Below are positions 36,092-44,631 of a DNA stretch of 64,000 nucleotides, piece by piece; the stretch's first letter is position 1; every line of letters begins with the position of its first letter. The translations under genes were made by a program, and so were the position numbers. A model generated the notes under the pieces. It made no database searches and was not told the origin of the DNA. It worked only from the letters and a program-made list of their open reading frames with translations. Origin of the DNA: Pedobacter sp. BMA (GTDB lineage: Bacteria; Bacteroidota; Bacteroidia; Sphingobacteriales; Sphingobacteriaceae); the NCBI RefSeq assembly GCF_001027745.1, contig NZ_LECU01000006.1, positions 496,001 through 560,000 on the forward strand, read 5' to 3'.

Positions 36092-37345
36092 ATGGAATTA
36101 AAAAGAGTAGTAGTAACAGGGTTGGGTGCGCTCACTCCTATAGGCAATAATGTCCCTGATTTTTGGGAAGGATTGACTAACGGGGTGAGTGGCGCTGCTC
36201 CTATTAAAGGTTTTGATACTGAAAAGTTCAAAACAAAATTCGCATGTGAGGTTAAAAATTTCAATCCGGAAGAATTTCTGGAGAAAAAAGAAGCCCGCAA
36301 GTTAGATCCGTTTGTACAGTATGCCTTAGTTGCTACAGATGAAGCTGTGAAAGATGGTGGTTTCGATTTTGAGAAACTGGATACCAACAGAATCGGTGTT
36401 ATCTGGGGTGCAGGTATAGGTGGATTGAAAACTTTTTTAGACGAGATTTCGAATTTTGCTAAAGGAGATGGTACGCCAAGATACAATCCATTTTTTATTC
36501 CGAAAATGATCGTAGATATCGCTCCAGGGCATATCTCTATCAAATATGGCCTTCGCGGGCCAAATTTTGCCACTGTTTCTGCTTGTGCTTCATCAACCAA
36601 TGCCATGATCGATGCGTTCAACTATATCCGACTGGGTATGGCCGATGTGATCATCAGCGGTGGATCTGAAGCCATCATTAACGAAGCAGGGATGGGTGGT
36701 TTCAATGCCATGCATGCCTTATCTACACGCAACGACGATCCTCAAACCGCATCACGACCTTTTGATAAAGACCGCGACGGCTTTGTGGCTGGTGAAGGTG
36801 CCGGAACCATTATCCTGGAAGAACTTGAACATGCAAAAGCAAGGGGTGCAAAAATTTATGCAGAGCTTGTTGGAGGTGGTATGAGTGCGGATGCTAATCA
36901 CATCACTGCTCCCCATCCTGAAGGTTTAGGTGCAAGGATGGTAATGACGAATGCCTTAAAAGACGCAGGATTGACTACTGCCGATATTGACTACATCAAT
37001 GTTCATGGTACATCTACGCCGCTTGGCGATATCAGTGAAACCAAAGCCATTGCTGATCTTTTCGGAGAAGACGCCTATCGTTTAAACATCAGTTCTACAA
37101 AATCAATGACAGGGCACTTATTAGGTGCTGCTGGTGCAATTGAAGCGATTGCGGCGATTCTTTCTGTTCAAAATGATATTGTTCCTCCAACAATTAATCA
37201 TTTTACGGATGATCCTGCCTTTGATCCAAAGCTGAATTTTACTTTTAATAAAGCTCAAAAACGAGAAGTAAAGGCTGCATTAAGCAATACATTTGGTTTC
37301 GGTGGTCATAATGCCTCAGTGATTTTCAAGAAATACGAAGATTAA
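36092..37345 (+). CDS. fabF: beta-ketoacyl-ACP synthase II
   Basis: 417 aa. Catalytic triad C165 (VSACASST), H305 (NVHGTSTPLGD) and H342 (TKSMTGHLLGAAG). Condenses malonyl-ACP with acyl-ACP in chain elongation. Start 21 nt after acpP fits co-transcription; E. coli also keeps acpP and fabF together. No frame anomalies. Confidence 0.98.
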   Translation: MELKRVVVTGLGALTPIGNNVPDFWEGLTNGVSGAAPIKGFDTEKFKTKFACEVKNFNPEEFLEKKEARKLDPFVQYALVATDEAVKDGGFDFEKLDTNRIGVIWGAGIGGLKTFLDEISNFAKGDGTPRYNPFFIPKMIVDIAPGHISIKYGLRGPNFATVSACASSTNAMIDAFNYIRLGMADVIISGGSEAIINEAGMGGFNAMHALSTRNDDPQTASRPFDKDRDGFVAGEGAGTIILEELEHAKARGAKIYAELVGGGMSADANHITAPHPEGLGARMVMTNALKDAGLTTADIDYINVHGTSTPLGDISETKAIADLFGEDAYRLNISSTKSMTGHLLGAAGAIEAIAAILSVQNDIVPPTINHFTDDPAFDPKLNFTFNKAQKREVKAALSNTFGFGGHNASVIFKKYED

Positions 37346-37363
37346 TTTTACTGCTTTGCTATA

Positions 37364-37371
37364 TAATTTTG
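37364..37371 (+). promoter_or_regulatory. possible -7 element before rnc
   Basis: TAATTTTG matches TAnnTTTG, 67 nt before the rnc ATG at 37439. A second, internal promoter for rnc is possible; -33 not obvious. Confidence 0.4.
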
Positions 37372-37438
37372 TATGCTAATTAAAAATGGATAACTTAGTT
37401 AAATATGCTGATTAGCCGTTAATTGTGTTATTTATTTA

Positions 37439-38167
37439 ATGCCGATATTTAAATTATATAAACTGTATCTTTCTCCAGAGAAAGAATTTGTAAAAAAGCT
37501 GAGAAACATTTTAGGCTTTATACCAGGAAATGTTACGCTTTATAAGATGGCCTTCAGACATCGTTCTGTTGCCAAAGTTCTTAAAAATGGCAGCAGAAGC
37601 AGCAATGAGCGTTTAGAATTTCTTGGAGATGCTGTATTAGGTTCGGTTATCGCAGAACTGCTTTTTAAGCACTATCCTTACAAGGAAGAGGGTTTTTTAA
37701 CAGAGATGCGATCCAAAATCGTTAATCGTGCAAATTTGAATCAGCTTGCGAAAAAGATTGGCTTTGACAAATTAATTCAGTTCGATCAACGCTCGGTGAG
37801 TGTGCAAACCAAGCATAATTCTATGCTAGGTGATGCCTTTGAAGCAATCGTAGGTGCAATTTATATGGATAAAGGCTACAACTTTACCAAAGATTTTCTG
37901 CTCAGAAGAATAGTTAAGCCTCACATCGATATTCATACCCTTGAGCTTACTGAAACGAATTTCAAAAGTAAACTGATTGAATGGTGCCAGCGCCATGGAA
38001 AAGATGTGATGTTTGAACTTGTGCAAAATGGTGAAGGAGAGAGCGCAAAGCTGTTCACTATTAGCGCTATTGTGGACGGTGAAAAACAAGGAACCGGCAG
38101 AGACTATAATAAGAAAAATGCTGAAAAGCTTGCTGCCGAGAAAGCCTGCGAGGCATTAAGCATTTAG
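37439..38167 (+). CDS. rnc: ribonuclease III
   Basis: 242 aa. RNase III signature NERLEFLGDAVLG (E60, D64), GDAFEAIVGAIY for the second metal-ligand pair, and a C-terminal double-stranded RNA-binding domain (about 175-240; the end reads GTGRDYNKKNAEKLAAEKAC). Processes rRNA and other double-stranded RNA. Downstream of fabF by 93 nt, with a possible own promoter; the group acpP-fabF-rnc is a classic arrangement. Its 3' end converges on the paralog pair. Confidence 0.97.
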   Translation: MPIFKLYKLYLSPEKEFVKKLRNILGFIPGNVTLYKMAFRHRSVAKVLKNGSRSSNERLEFLGDAVLGSVIAELLFKHYPYKEEGFLTEMRSKIVNRANLNQLAKKIGFDKLIQFDQRSVSVQTKHNSMLGDAFEAIVGAIYMDKGYNFTKDFLLRRIVKPHIDIHTLELTETNFKSKLIEWCQRHGKDVMFELVQNGEGESAKLFTISAIVDGEKQGTGRDYNKKNAEKLAAEKACEALSI

Positions 38168-38229
38168 TTTGCTGCTTTAGCTACCAATTATTACCAATCA
38201 GATTATTACCTCAAATTTATCGAATCATC

Positions 38230-38943
38230 TTATTTTCCTTTACCAAGCGTGTCAGTAAACTTCTTAGAAGATTCCTTGATATATTTTATATAGTCATAGC
38301 TGTTCCAGTACTGCGCTTTATCGTATTCAGGTCTGTAGTTTAGCATATAGGTTTCCAGTTCCTTACCCCTCAGATTAGTATTGTTCTGAATGATCGTACC
38401 ATTAAAGTATTGATCAATCTGTGTCTGTTTTAGCTCATTGTCTGCATATCTGCTAAACCTGCGTGCATTTTTAGGATCTTTTCCGACTAGATTATAAAGC
38501 GCATTTAAGGGACTAAACACAGCTGAGAGAAACGTGGTCTTTCCGCCATTATATACACCTTTATTTTTAAAATCTCGTTTTAAATCTGCCAGGTCCTGCT
38601 TTTTGTTATTGCCGACAATGGTCACTTCATCAAGTGTAGTGCTTCCCCTTACCAGATAGATCAGAAGATCCTGGTCGCCCCTTACTACAATCTGCTGATC
38701 TATTAAATTTCTCTTGCTTACATACAAGGTATCGCCAATTTTTGCTTTCAGCTGGAACATACCAATGTCGTTACTGCCTACCCCTAATCCGGTACGCTGG
38801 TTGGTAATTTCGGCGAGCGCTATGCGAATGTTCGAACCCTTTTCAATTACTACCCCCTTTACAATAAAGTCCTGCGCTTTTGTTAAAGTACAATACAAAC
38901 ATAGTATTTGCAGGAGAAAAGTGTATTTCAAAATTTTTATCAT
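38230..38943 (-). CDS. secreted CarboxypepD_reg-like/plug-like protein, second paralog
   Basis: 237 aa. Signal peptide ending TKAQ. Residues about 25-115 resemble the carboxypeptidase-regulatory-like and plug start of TonB-type receptors (FIVKGVVIEKGSNIRIALAE, GSNDIGMFQLKAKIGDTLYV, LDEVTIVGN), but no barrel follows. The C-terminal about 100 residues (ALYNLVGKDPKNARRF, TNLRGKELETYMLNYRPEYD) are a separate conserved unit shared with the adjacent paralog. It overlaps the upstream gene by 4 nt. Function unknown. Confidence 0.78.
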   Translation of the reverse strand: MIKILKYTFLLQILCLYCTLTKAQDFIVKGVVIEKGSNIRIALAEITNQRTGLGVGSNDIGMFQLKAKIGDTLYVSKRNLIDQQIVVRGDQDLLIYLVRGSTTLDEVTIVGNNKKQDLADLKRDFKNKGVYNGGKTTFLSAVFSPLNALYNLVGKDPKNARRFSRYADNELKQTQIDQYFNGTIIQNNTNLRGKELETYMLNYRPEYDKAQYWNSYDYIKYIKESSKKFTDTLGKGK

Positions 38944-39656
38944 TTGTCAGTAGTCAAAGTATCTAAGTAAAAAGCAGCAGATTTTTTAATATAAGTTGCA
39001 GCGTCGTATGTATTCCATTCTTTTATCTGTTCATGTTTTGGGCGATAATCAAGCATAAACTTTTCCAGCGCTTTTCCAGTCAAGTTTGTATTGCGTCTAA
39101 CCATGCTCAAATTGAAGTACTTATCTACCTCAAGTTCCTGTTCTTCTTTGTCAAGGTATCGGTCAAAGCGTTTTGCATTTTTTCTTTCAGTACCCATCAA
39201 TTCCAATATTGCAGCAATTGGCGAACGTAAATAATATAACGGATTTCGCTTATGTCCATAAAAGTAAGTTTTCTTACGGTGTTCTAGTCTAACAGCTGAT
39301 AAGTTTTCTTGTTTGTTTTCAGGTCTGATTGTTACATCTTCCAGGATTTTATCTGCCCGAATGAGATTTATCATCATATCCTGATCATTTTTGACAACGG
39401 CAAACTGAGCTTCAAAGTTTCGCTTGTAAAACCATAATGTATCACCAACTCTAGCCTTGATTTGAAATAAACCCATATCATTGCTGCCCACGCTAATGTG
39501 AGTATCTGTATCAATTACCAGGGCTAATGCAATACGAATGGTGGTTCCCTTTTCTGAAATAACCCCTTTCGCTACAATTTGTTGCGCGTGTGTATTTGTT
39601 AACGGGAGCAAAAGTGATAACAGGATAATTGCCGTCAAATATGCTTTTGTATCCAT
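38940..39656 (-). CDS. secreted CarboxypepD_reg-like/plug-like protein, first paralog
   Basis: 238 aa, paralogous along its whole length to the downstream gene: signal ending THAQ, then AKGVISEKGTTIRIALAL, SNDMGLFQIKARVGDTLW, ILEDVTIRPEN, and the same GTERKNAKRFDRYLDK and TNLTGKALEKFMLDYRP tail. Translationally coupled to its copy by a 4-nt overlap (38940-38943). A tandem duplication followed by moderate divergence. What the C-terminal tail does is unknown. Confidence 0.78.
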   Translation of the reverse strand: MDTKAYLTAIILLSLLLPLTNTHAQQIVAKGVISEKGTTIRIALALVIDTDTHISVGSNDMGLFQIKARVGDTLWFYKRNFEAQFAVVKNDQDMMINLIRADKILEDVTIRPENKQENLSAVRLEHRKKTYFYGHKRNPLYYLRSPIAAILELMGTERKNAKRFDRYLDKEEQELEVDKYFNLSMVRRNTNLTGKALEKFMLDYRPKHEQIKEWNTYDAATYIKKSAAFYLDTLTTDK

Positions 39657-39810
39657 CGGGTTATTTTTAGTAAAATTAACACTTGTTAACCTTTCGTTTT
39701 GTTAAATAACGTTAATGCTTTAATGTTTATTTATGGTTAATATGGCGGTATTCATCGCTACCTGGAAACGTAAAGCGAAGGTGTATTAAAAAACTCTAAA
39801 GTTATTTTTC

Positions 39811-39818
39811 TATCTTTG
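39811..39818 (+). promoter_or_regulatory. -7 element at the yicC start
   Basis: TATCTTTG fits TAnnTTTG and ends only 3 nt before the ATG at 39822, so the transcript would be leaderless or nearly so. No -33 TTTG found. Confidence 0.5.
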
Positions 39819-39821
39819 CGC

Positions 39822-40697
39822 ATGATAAAATCCATGACAGGATATGGCTTAGCAACAGCCGATTATGCAAACGCAAAGTATAGTGTCGAAATTAAGTCGC
39901 TGAACAGCAAATTTCTCGAGCTTAATTTAAAATATCCCAAAGCCTTTTCTGATAAAGAATTAACATTGCGTAATATCTGCAGCAAAGATATCGAGCGTGG
40001 TAAGGTAAGTTTGAGCATTAATGTAGAAAAAGCAAGTGGTGAACTTACCGGCGCAACTATAAATACGGCGTTACTGAGCCATTACTACAAACAACTGGTT
40101 GAAGTAAATTCGCAACTCGGGGCAGAAAGCAGCAATTTATTGCAAACGGCTTTGACCTTTCCTGAAGTAATCAGTTACAAAGAAGAAAGTGTAAGTGAAG
40201 ATGAATGGAATCACCTTTATCAGATTTTCCTTGATGCATTATCTAATTTCAATAAGTTCAGAGAGGATGAAGGGGCAGTTTTAAAGGCAGATCTGGAGCT
40301 GAGGATTAAGAATATTCTTTCTTACTTTAAATTTGTTGAGGAACTTGAACCGAAACGTATTGCCCACATCCGTGAGAAGTTTTCTCAGTTTCTGGAAGAC
40401 GCGGTTGGTAAAGTTAATATTGATCAGAATCGTTTTGAACAGGAGCTGATTTATTACATAGATAAAATTGACATCACTGAAGAGAAAACCCGCCTAAAAA
40501 GCCATTGCGATTATTTTTTGCAAACACTTGCAAGTAAGGAAGCAAATGGTAAGAAAATGGGCTTTATTTCTCAGGAAATTGGTCGTGAAATTAACACCAT
40601 GGGCGCAAAAGCAAACGATGCTCAGATGCAGCAGTTTGTTGTTGGAATGAAAGAAGAGTTAGAAAAAATCAAGGAACAATTACTTAATGTATTATAG
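39822..40697 (+). CDS. yicC: YicC-family endoribonuclease
   Basis: 291 aa from ATG 39822 (MIKSMTGYG, the conserved N-terminus of the family); a start at 39816 is a TTG artefact. YicC proteins are reported to act as endoribonucleases on small and other RNA. The C-terminal half has the EKTRLKSHCDYF and GREINTMGAKANDAQMQQFVV motifs. First gene of the group with gmk and nadD; a -7 element lies right at the start. Confidence 0.92.
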   Translation: MIKSMTGYGLATADYANAKYSVEIKSLNSKFLELNLKYPKAFSDKELTLRNICSKDIERGKVSLSINVEKASGELTGATINTALLSHYYKQLVEVNSQLGAESSNLLQTALTFPEVISYKEESVSEDEWNHLYQIFLDALSNFNKFREDEGAVLKADLELRIKNILSYFKFVEELEPKRIAHIREKFSQFLEDAVGKVNIDQNRFEQELIYYIDKIDITEEKTRLKSHCDYFLQTLASKEANGKKMGFISQEIGREINTMGAKANDAQMQQFVVGMKEELEKIKEQLLNVL

Positions 40698-40700
40698 CAA

Positions 40701-40737
40701 AAAGACTAAGGGCTAAAGCGAGCGCTTCCTGGTCTTT
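40701..40737. other. structured intergenic hairpin between yicC and gmk
   Basis: AAAGAC (40701-40706) pairs with GTCTTT (40732-40737) around an inner AAGCG/CGCTT stem. No T-run. Could be an RNase-processing signal in a shared transcript. Confidence 0.5.
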
Positions 40738-40761
40738 ATCTATTAGCGTTCAGCTTAAAAA

Positions 40762-41331
40762 ATGAAACACGGTAAATTAATCATATTTTCTGCGCCATCC
40801 GGAGCAGGTAAAACAACCATAGTACATCATCTGTTAAAGAAGTTCCCTGAGTTAAGCTTCTCCATATCAGCTACAACCCGTCAGCTGAGGGGAGACGAGA
40901 CACATGAAAACGATTATTATTTTATCAGCAAAGAAGAATTTTTACATAAAGTTGCCCACCAGGAATTTGTAGAATTTGAGGAGGTATATAATGGTACGTT
41001 TTACGGAACATTGCGCTCTGAAATAGATAGGATATGGGATAACGGACAGCATGTTATTTTTGATATCGATGTAGAAGGAGGTCTGCGTTTAAAACGAAAG
41101 TATGAAGATGATGCATTAGCCATTTTCGTTCAACCGCCTTCGCTGGAAGTTTTGAAAGAGCGCTTAAGCGGAAGGGGTACAGATAGTGCAGAGAAATTAC
41201 AAGAACGATTCATCAAAGCTGAAAAGGAGTTAACCTATGCTGATAAATTTGATGTGATTTTAAAGAATTTTGATTTAACCACCGCCTGTGCGGAAGCCGA
41301 AAAGCTTGTTGGTGATTTTTTAAATAGTTAG
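40762..41331 (+). CDS. gmk: guanylate kinase
   Basis: 189 aa. P-loop SAPSGAGKTT (about 10-19), the conserved TTRQLRGDE GMP-binding region (expected TTRxPRxGE, here with L in place of P and no proline), then HDYYFIS-like NDYYFISKEEF and DIDVEGGLRLK. Phosphorylates GMP to GDP. It sits 64 nt after yicC with the hairpin between, and 43 nt before nadD. Confidence 0.95.
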   Translation: MKHGKLIIFSAPSGAGKTTIVHHLLKKFPELSFSISATTRQLRGDETHENDYYFISKEEFLHKVAHQEFVEFEEVYNGTFYGTLRSEIDRIWDNGQHVIFDIDVEGGLRLKRKYEDDALAIFVQPPSLEVLKERLSGRGTDSAEKLQERFIKAEKELTYADKFDVILKNFDLTTACAEAEKLVGDFLNS

Positions 41332-41374
41332 TTTCTGTTGCTGACGGAGTGATCTTAAAAAATGAAATCCGAGA

Positions 41375-41947
41375 ATGAAGACTGGTCTTTTCTTTGGCTC
41401 TTTTAACCCTGTTCATACAGGCCATCTGATCATAGCCAATTACATGGCTAATTACACCGGGCTGGACGAAGTGTGGCTCGTGGTTTCACCTCATAACCCT
41501 TTAAAAGATAAAAAGGGATTAAGTAATATGTACGATCGTTTGGAAATGGCCCGACTGGCGACTACAAATACAGAGAACATAAAGGTTTCAGATATTGAAT
41601 TTGGATTACCTCAACCCTCCTACACTGTCGATACGCTTATCTATTTGAATGAGAAATACCCAGGCAAAGAGTTTGTATTGATCATGGGGGCCGATAATCT
41701 TGTTTCTTTAAAGAAATGGAAAAATTACGAGGCCCTGTTGAAAAATTACCAGATTTACGTTTATCCGCGTCCGGGAGCCGATGTTTCAGAATGGGAAAAT
41801 CATCCTTCCATTACATTCACAGCAACGCCACAAATGGAAATATCATCAACTTTTATCCGCTCTTCAATCAGGAATAAAAAAAACGTGCAGTTCTTTCTAC
41901 CTGATGAAGTGATCAACTTTATTGAGCGCAAAGGGATGTACCGGTAA
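41375..41947 (+). CDS. nadD: nicotinate-nucleotide adenylyltransferase
   Basis: 190 aa. Nucleotidyltransferase motif GSFNPVHTGHL (about 8-18) and the C-terminal ISSTFIRSSI motif. Joins NaMN and ATP to give deamido-NAD in NAD synthesis. Last gene of the yicC-gmk-nadD group; a perfect 15-bp inverted repeat follows. Confidence 0.95.
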   Translation: MKTGLFFGSFNPVHTGHLIIANYMANYTGLDEVWLVVSPHNPLKDKKGLSNMYDRLEMARLATTNTENIKVSDIEFGLPQPSYTVDTLIYLNEKYPGKEFVLIMGADNLVSLKKWKNYEALLKNYQIYVYPRPGADVSEWENHPSITFTATPQMEISSTFIRSSIRNKKNVQFFLPDEVINFIERKGMYR

Positions 41948-41952
41948 ATACT

Positions 41953-41990
41953 CAATTGGTTAACTGTTAATTAATACAGTTAACCAATTG
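41953..41990. repeat. perfect 15-bp inverted repeat between convergent genes
   Basis: CAATTGGTTAACTGT (41953-41967) and ACAGTTAACCAATTG (41976-41990), 8-nt loop. No T-run on either strand. Separates nadD (+) and the RsmI-like gene (-). Confidence 0.85.
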
Positions 41991-41995
41991 ATATC

Positions 41996-42697
41996 TTAAT
42001 ACATCAAAAATATTGTGGGTTTTTTGTGAAGATCAATTTCTTCCTTACGCCAGTTATAAACACTCTGTGTTTTAATGTACTCATCTTCAGCTGTTAAGTT
42101 GCTAGCCACACAAATCTGGGTGTTGGGTTTGCAGCTTTTCAAGATCTCTTCAAACAACTGGTTATTACGAAACGGAGTTTCAATGAAGATTTGCGTCTGC
42201 TTATAACGGCTTGCTGAAAGATCAAGATCTTTAATACGTTTAGTACGTTGCTCCTTATCGATTGGCAGATATCCCCAGAACGCAAAACTCTGACCATTGA
42301 AACCAGATGCCATTAATGCAAGCAGGATTGAGCTCGGGCCAACAAGTGGTACTACTTTAATACCTCGTTTATGTGCTTCAGCAACAATGTCTGCACCTGG
42401 ATCTGCAATACCCGGACATCCGGCCTCACTCATTAATCCCACATCCTTCCCTGCAGCCAATTCATTAAAAAACTGGCCCAAATCGCTACGGTTATGTTTT
42501 CCATAGTCGTGCACAATCAGGTCTTTTTGAGGCGTAGTTAAGCCAGCCTCCTTCAAAAACCGGCGGGCAGTTTTACTGTTTTCCACGATATACGTGTCGA
42601 TCTGGTTTATGGTGTCAACCAAATAAGGGGTAAATGTTTTGTGAGCCACTTCTTCGGCGAGTGGTACAGGTATAAGGTATAAGGTGCCATTTTGCAT
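41996..42697 (-). CDS. RsmI-family (tetrapyrrole methylase fold) SAM-dependent methyltransferase
   Basis: 233 aa. Core motif MSEAGCPGIADPGADIV and VVPLVGPSSILLALMASG are the signature of RsmI (16S rRNA C1402 2'-O-methyltransferase). It differs from standard RsmI (about 275-290 aa, starting xLYLVPTPIGNLGDIT) in a divergent N-terminus (LYLIPVPLAEEV) and shorter length, and Bacteroidota commonly carry this second type. Whether it acts on C1402 or another RNA is open. Minus strand, ends 5 nt past the inverted repeat. Confidence 0.82.
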   Translation of the reverse strand: MQNGTLYLIPVPLAEEVAHKTFTPYLVDTINQIDTYIVENSKTARRFLKEAGLTTPQKDLIVHDYGKHNRSDLGQFFNELAAGKDVGLMSEAGCPGIADPGADIVAEAHKRGIKVVPLVGPSSILLALMASGFNGQSFAFWGYLPIDKEQRTKRIKDLDLSASRYKQTQIFIETPFRNNQLFEEILKSCKPNTQICVASNLTAEDEYIKTQSVYNWRKEEIDLHKKPTIFLMY

Positions 42698-42974
42698 ACT
42701 GCAAAAATACTCACAATAAATAGAATTAATGTTTTAAAGTTTTCTTCAGTGGCAGTATAATCTCTTTTCTAAACAGTGGTGTAGCAAATTTTATTTCTGA
42801 ATGACTCTTTTTTTGCACAATTAAGCCAGGCTTAAAACGTTAAATAAGAGTTAAATGTGCCCTGGATGGCAATATTTGGCACAAAAGCAAAAAACTATGC
42901 AAGCATATTAAACTTTGTATTTTTTTGGTGCTCTAATTGATACACACAACATAGGTTATTAAATAAACACACAA

Positions 42975-44513
42975 ATGAAAACACTGAAATTAAAGGCAAT
43001 TGTGCTGGGGCTTTTTGCGCTCCTTGCCGGAACCACTACTTTAGTCAGGGCACAAGACTATCAGGACGATTACCAGGATGACGGCTATAGCACTGGCAAC
43101 GTTTCTATGCAAACTTTCTATGATGAGCTATCTCCATATGGAACCTGGATTCAGGATCCGCAATATGGTTATGTATGGCGTCCGGATGTAGACCAAAGCG
43201 AGTTCAGACCATACTATACCAATGGTCGATGGGCGATGACTGAATATGGAAATACCTGGGTTTCCAGTTATGACTGGGGTTGGGCTCCATTTCACTACGG
43301 CCGCTGGGTAATTAACGGCTATCGTCAATGGATCTGGTTACCAGATACTACATGGGGACCAGCATGGGTTGACTGGAGAAGTGGCGATGGGTATTATGGA
43401 TGGGCTCCGATGGCTCCTGCTATCAGCATTAATTTAAGCTTCGGCCGCCGTTATTCAGTACCTGAGTTTTGTTGGAATTTTATACCGCAAGCCAGCATTT
43501 ACATTAATACATTCCCGAGATATGATTATGGACGGAATAATGTGTATATCCGGAATACAACGATCATTAATAATACTTATGTATATAATAGAAGATCTTA
43601 TTACGGCGGACCAAGGATTGAAGATATCAGACGTGCAACCAACCGCGATGTAACTGTTTACAGATATGCTCAAAGTAACCGTCCGGGTGCAAGCAGGATT
43701 GGTGGAAGAGAAGTTTCGATATACAGACCAAGACCAGAGCGCAATCAGGTTGATAATAGAAAAGCAGCTCCACGAAAATTTGAACAAGGTAACGCAGGCT
43801 TTAGCAGAGGTGGAAGAAATGAAGGCTATGCTAACCGCGATCCCCGAAATGGAAATAACAACGATCGTGGTGTAAATGGTAATGATAACCGCTTTGGATC
43901 GCGAAATGATAACAGACCAGCTCAACCTAATCGTGGCAATGATGTGAATCCGGGAAGAGAAAACCAGGCTAATGGAAACAGAGGTAATGTGTATGACAGG
44001 AATTCTAATGGCAGAGCAGATCGTGGTAATCCGAATGGTGTAAATCCAAGGGATGCTCAGTCGGGTTTTGACAGAAGACCAAATGAGCAGCGCGCGCAGC
44101 AAATGGATCAGCAAAGGGCACAACGTAATGAGCAAATGCAGCAGCAACGTTCGCAGCAAATGGATCAGCAAAGGGCACAACGTAATGAGCAAATGCAGCA
44201 GCAACGTTCGCAGCAAATGGATCAGCAGAGGGCACAACGCAATGAACAGATGCAACAGCAACGTTCGCAGCAAATGGATCAGCAGAGAGCACAACGCAAT
44301 GAACAGATGCAACAGCAACGTTCGCAACAAGCCGAGCAGCAAAGGGCTCAGCAGCAGCAGCAACGTTCGCAGCAAGCCGAGCAGCAAAGGGCTCAGCAGC
44401 AACAGCAACGTTCGCAGCAGGTCGAGCAGCAAAGAGCTCAACAACAGCAACAAAGAAGTAATGAAAGCCGCAGTTCAGAAGGAGGCAGGCCTTCGAGAGG
44501 CGGAAGAGGATAG
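42975..44513 (+). CDS. secreted DUF6600 protein with Gln/Arg-rich repeat tail
   Basis: 512 aa. Signal peptide ending VRAQ (residue about 27). Residues about 45-165 carry DUF6600-type Trp/Tyr/Pro motifs (YDELSPYGTWI, YGYVWRP, DWGWAPFHYGRW, YYGWAPM). Residues about 220-370 are Asn/Arg/Gly-rich. Residues 375-495 are a tandem tail of four 19-residue units (QQMDQQRAQRNEQMQQQRS) and three 15-residue units (QQAEQQRAQQQQQRS), then an RGGRG end. The composition is strongly basic and disordered. Role unknown; envelope-associated or nucleic-acid/polymer-binding are possibilities. Confidence 0.85.
   Translation: MKTLKLKAIVLGLFALLAGTTTLVRAQDYQDDYQDDGYSTGNVSMQTFYDELSPYGTWIQDPQYGYVWRPDVDQSEFRPYYTNGRWAMTEYGNTWVSSYDWGWAPFHYGRWVINGYRQWIWLPDTTWGPAWVDWRSGDGYYGWAPMAPAISINLSFGRRYSVPEFCWNFIPQASIYINTFPRYDYGRNNVYIRNTTIINNTYVYNRRSYYGGPRIEDIRRATNRDVTVYRYAQSNRPGASRIGGREVSIYRPRPERNQVDNRKAAPRKFEQGNAGFSRGGRNEGYANRDPRNGNNNDRGVNGNDNRFGSRNDNRPAQPNRGNDVNPGRENQANGNRGNVYDRNSNGRADRGNPNGVNPRDAQSGFDRRPNEQRAQQMDQQRAQRNEQMQQQRSQQMDQQRAQRNEQMQQQRSQQMDQQRAQRNEQMQQQRSQQMDQQRAQRNEQMQQQRSQQAEQQRAQQQQQRSQQAEQQRAQQQQQRSQQVEQQRAQQQQQRSNESRSSEGGRPSRGGRG
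44097..44459 (+). repeat. coding tandem repeats, 4 x 57 nt and 3 x 45 nt
   Basis: Four copies of a 57-nt unit then three of a 45-nt unit with near-identical DNA. They encode the Gln/Arg tail of the DUF6600 protein. All unit lengths are multiples of three, so copy-number slippage would keep the frame. Confidence 0.9.
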
Positions 44514-44526
44514 AATAAACTTAAAT

Positions 44527-44555
44527 GTCCCGATGCAAATCGGGACATTTTTTTT
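44527..44555 (+). terminator. intrinsic terminator of the DUF6600 gene
   Basis: Stem GTCCCGAT / ATCGGGAC with GCAA loop (44527-44546), extended by an A-T pair, then about eight T. Identical 20 nt to the cold-shock terminator at 5483-5502. Confidence 0.9.
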
Positions 44556-44631
44556 ACAGTGGATTGTTTTTTGTTATAAAATTTAAAACACGAGCATCTT
44601 AAATATGTTTACATACTAAATAACTAAGACC

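Noticed and set aside
42856..42883. TGTGCC ... GGCACA inverted repeat upstream of the DUF6600 gene
   Set aside because: Six-base arms with a 16-nt spacer in a 277-nt gap; too short to claim as an operator without conservation data.
43455..44453. Open frame of 332 codons on the minus strand opposite the DUF6600 gene
   Set aside because: It is the complement of the Gln/Arg repeat tail read as Leu-rich repeats; no promoter or family features. The plus-strand gene has signal peptide and DUF6600 motifs.
44097..44459. Repeat array considered as a CRISPR
   Set aside because: No spacers of variable sequence; units are contiguous and in coding frame.
44053..44586. Open frame in plus frame 2 over the same repeats
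   Set aside because: Low-complexity Ser/Lys/Asn shadow of the repeat DNA, runs past the terminator hairpin at 44527.
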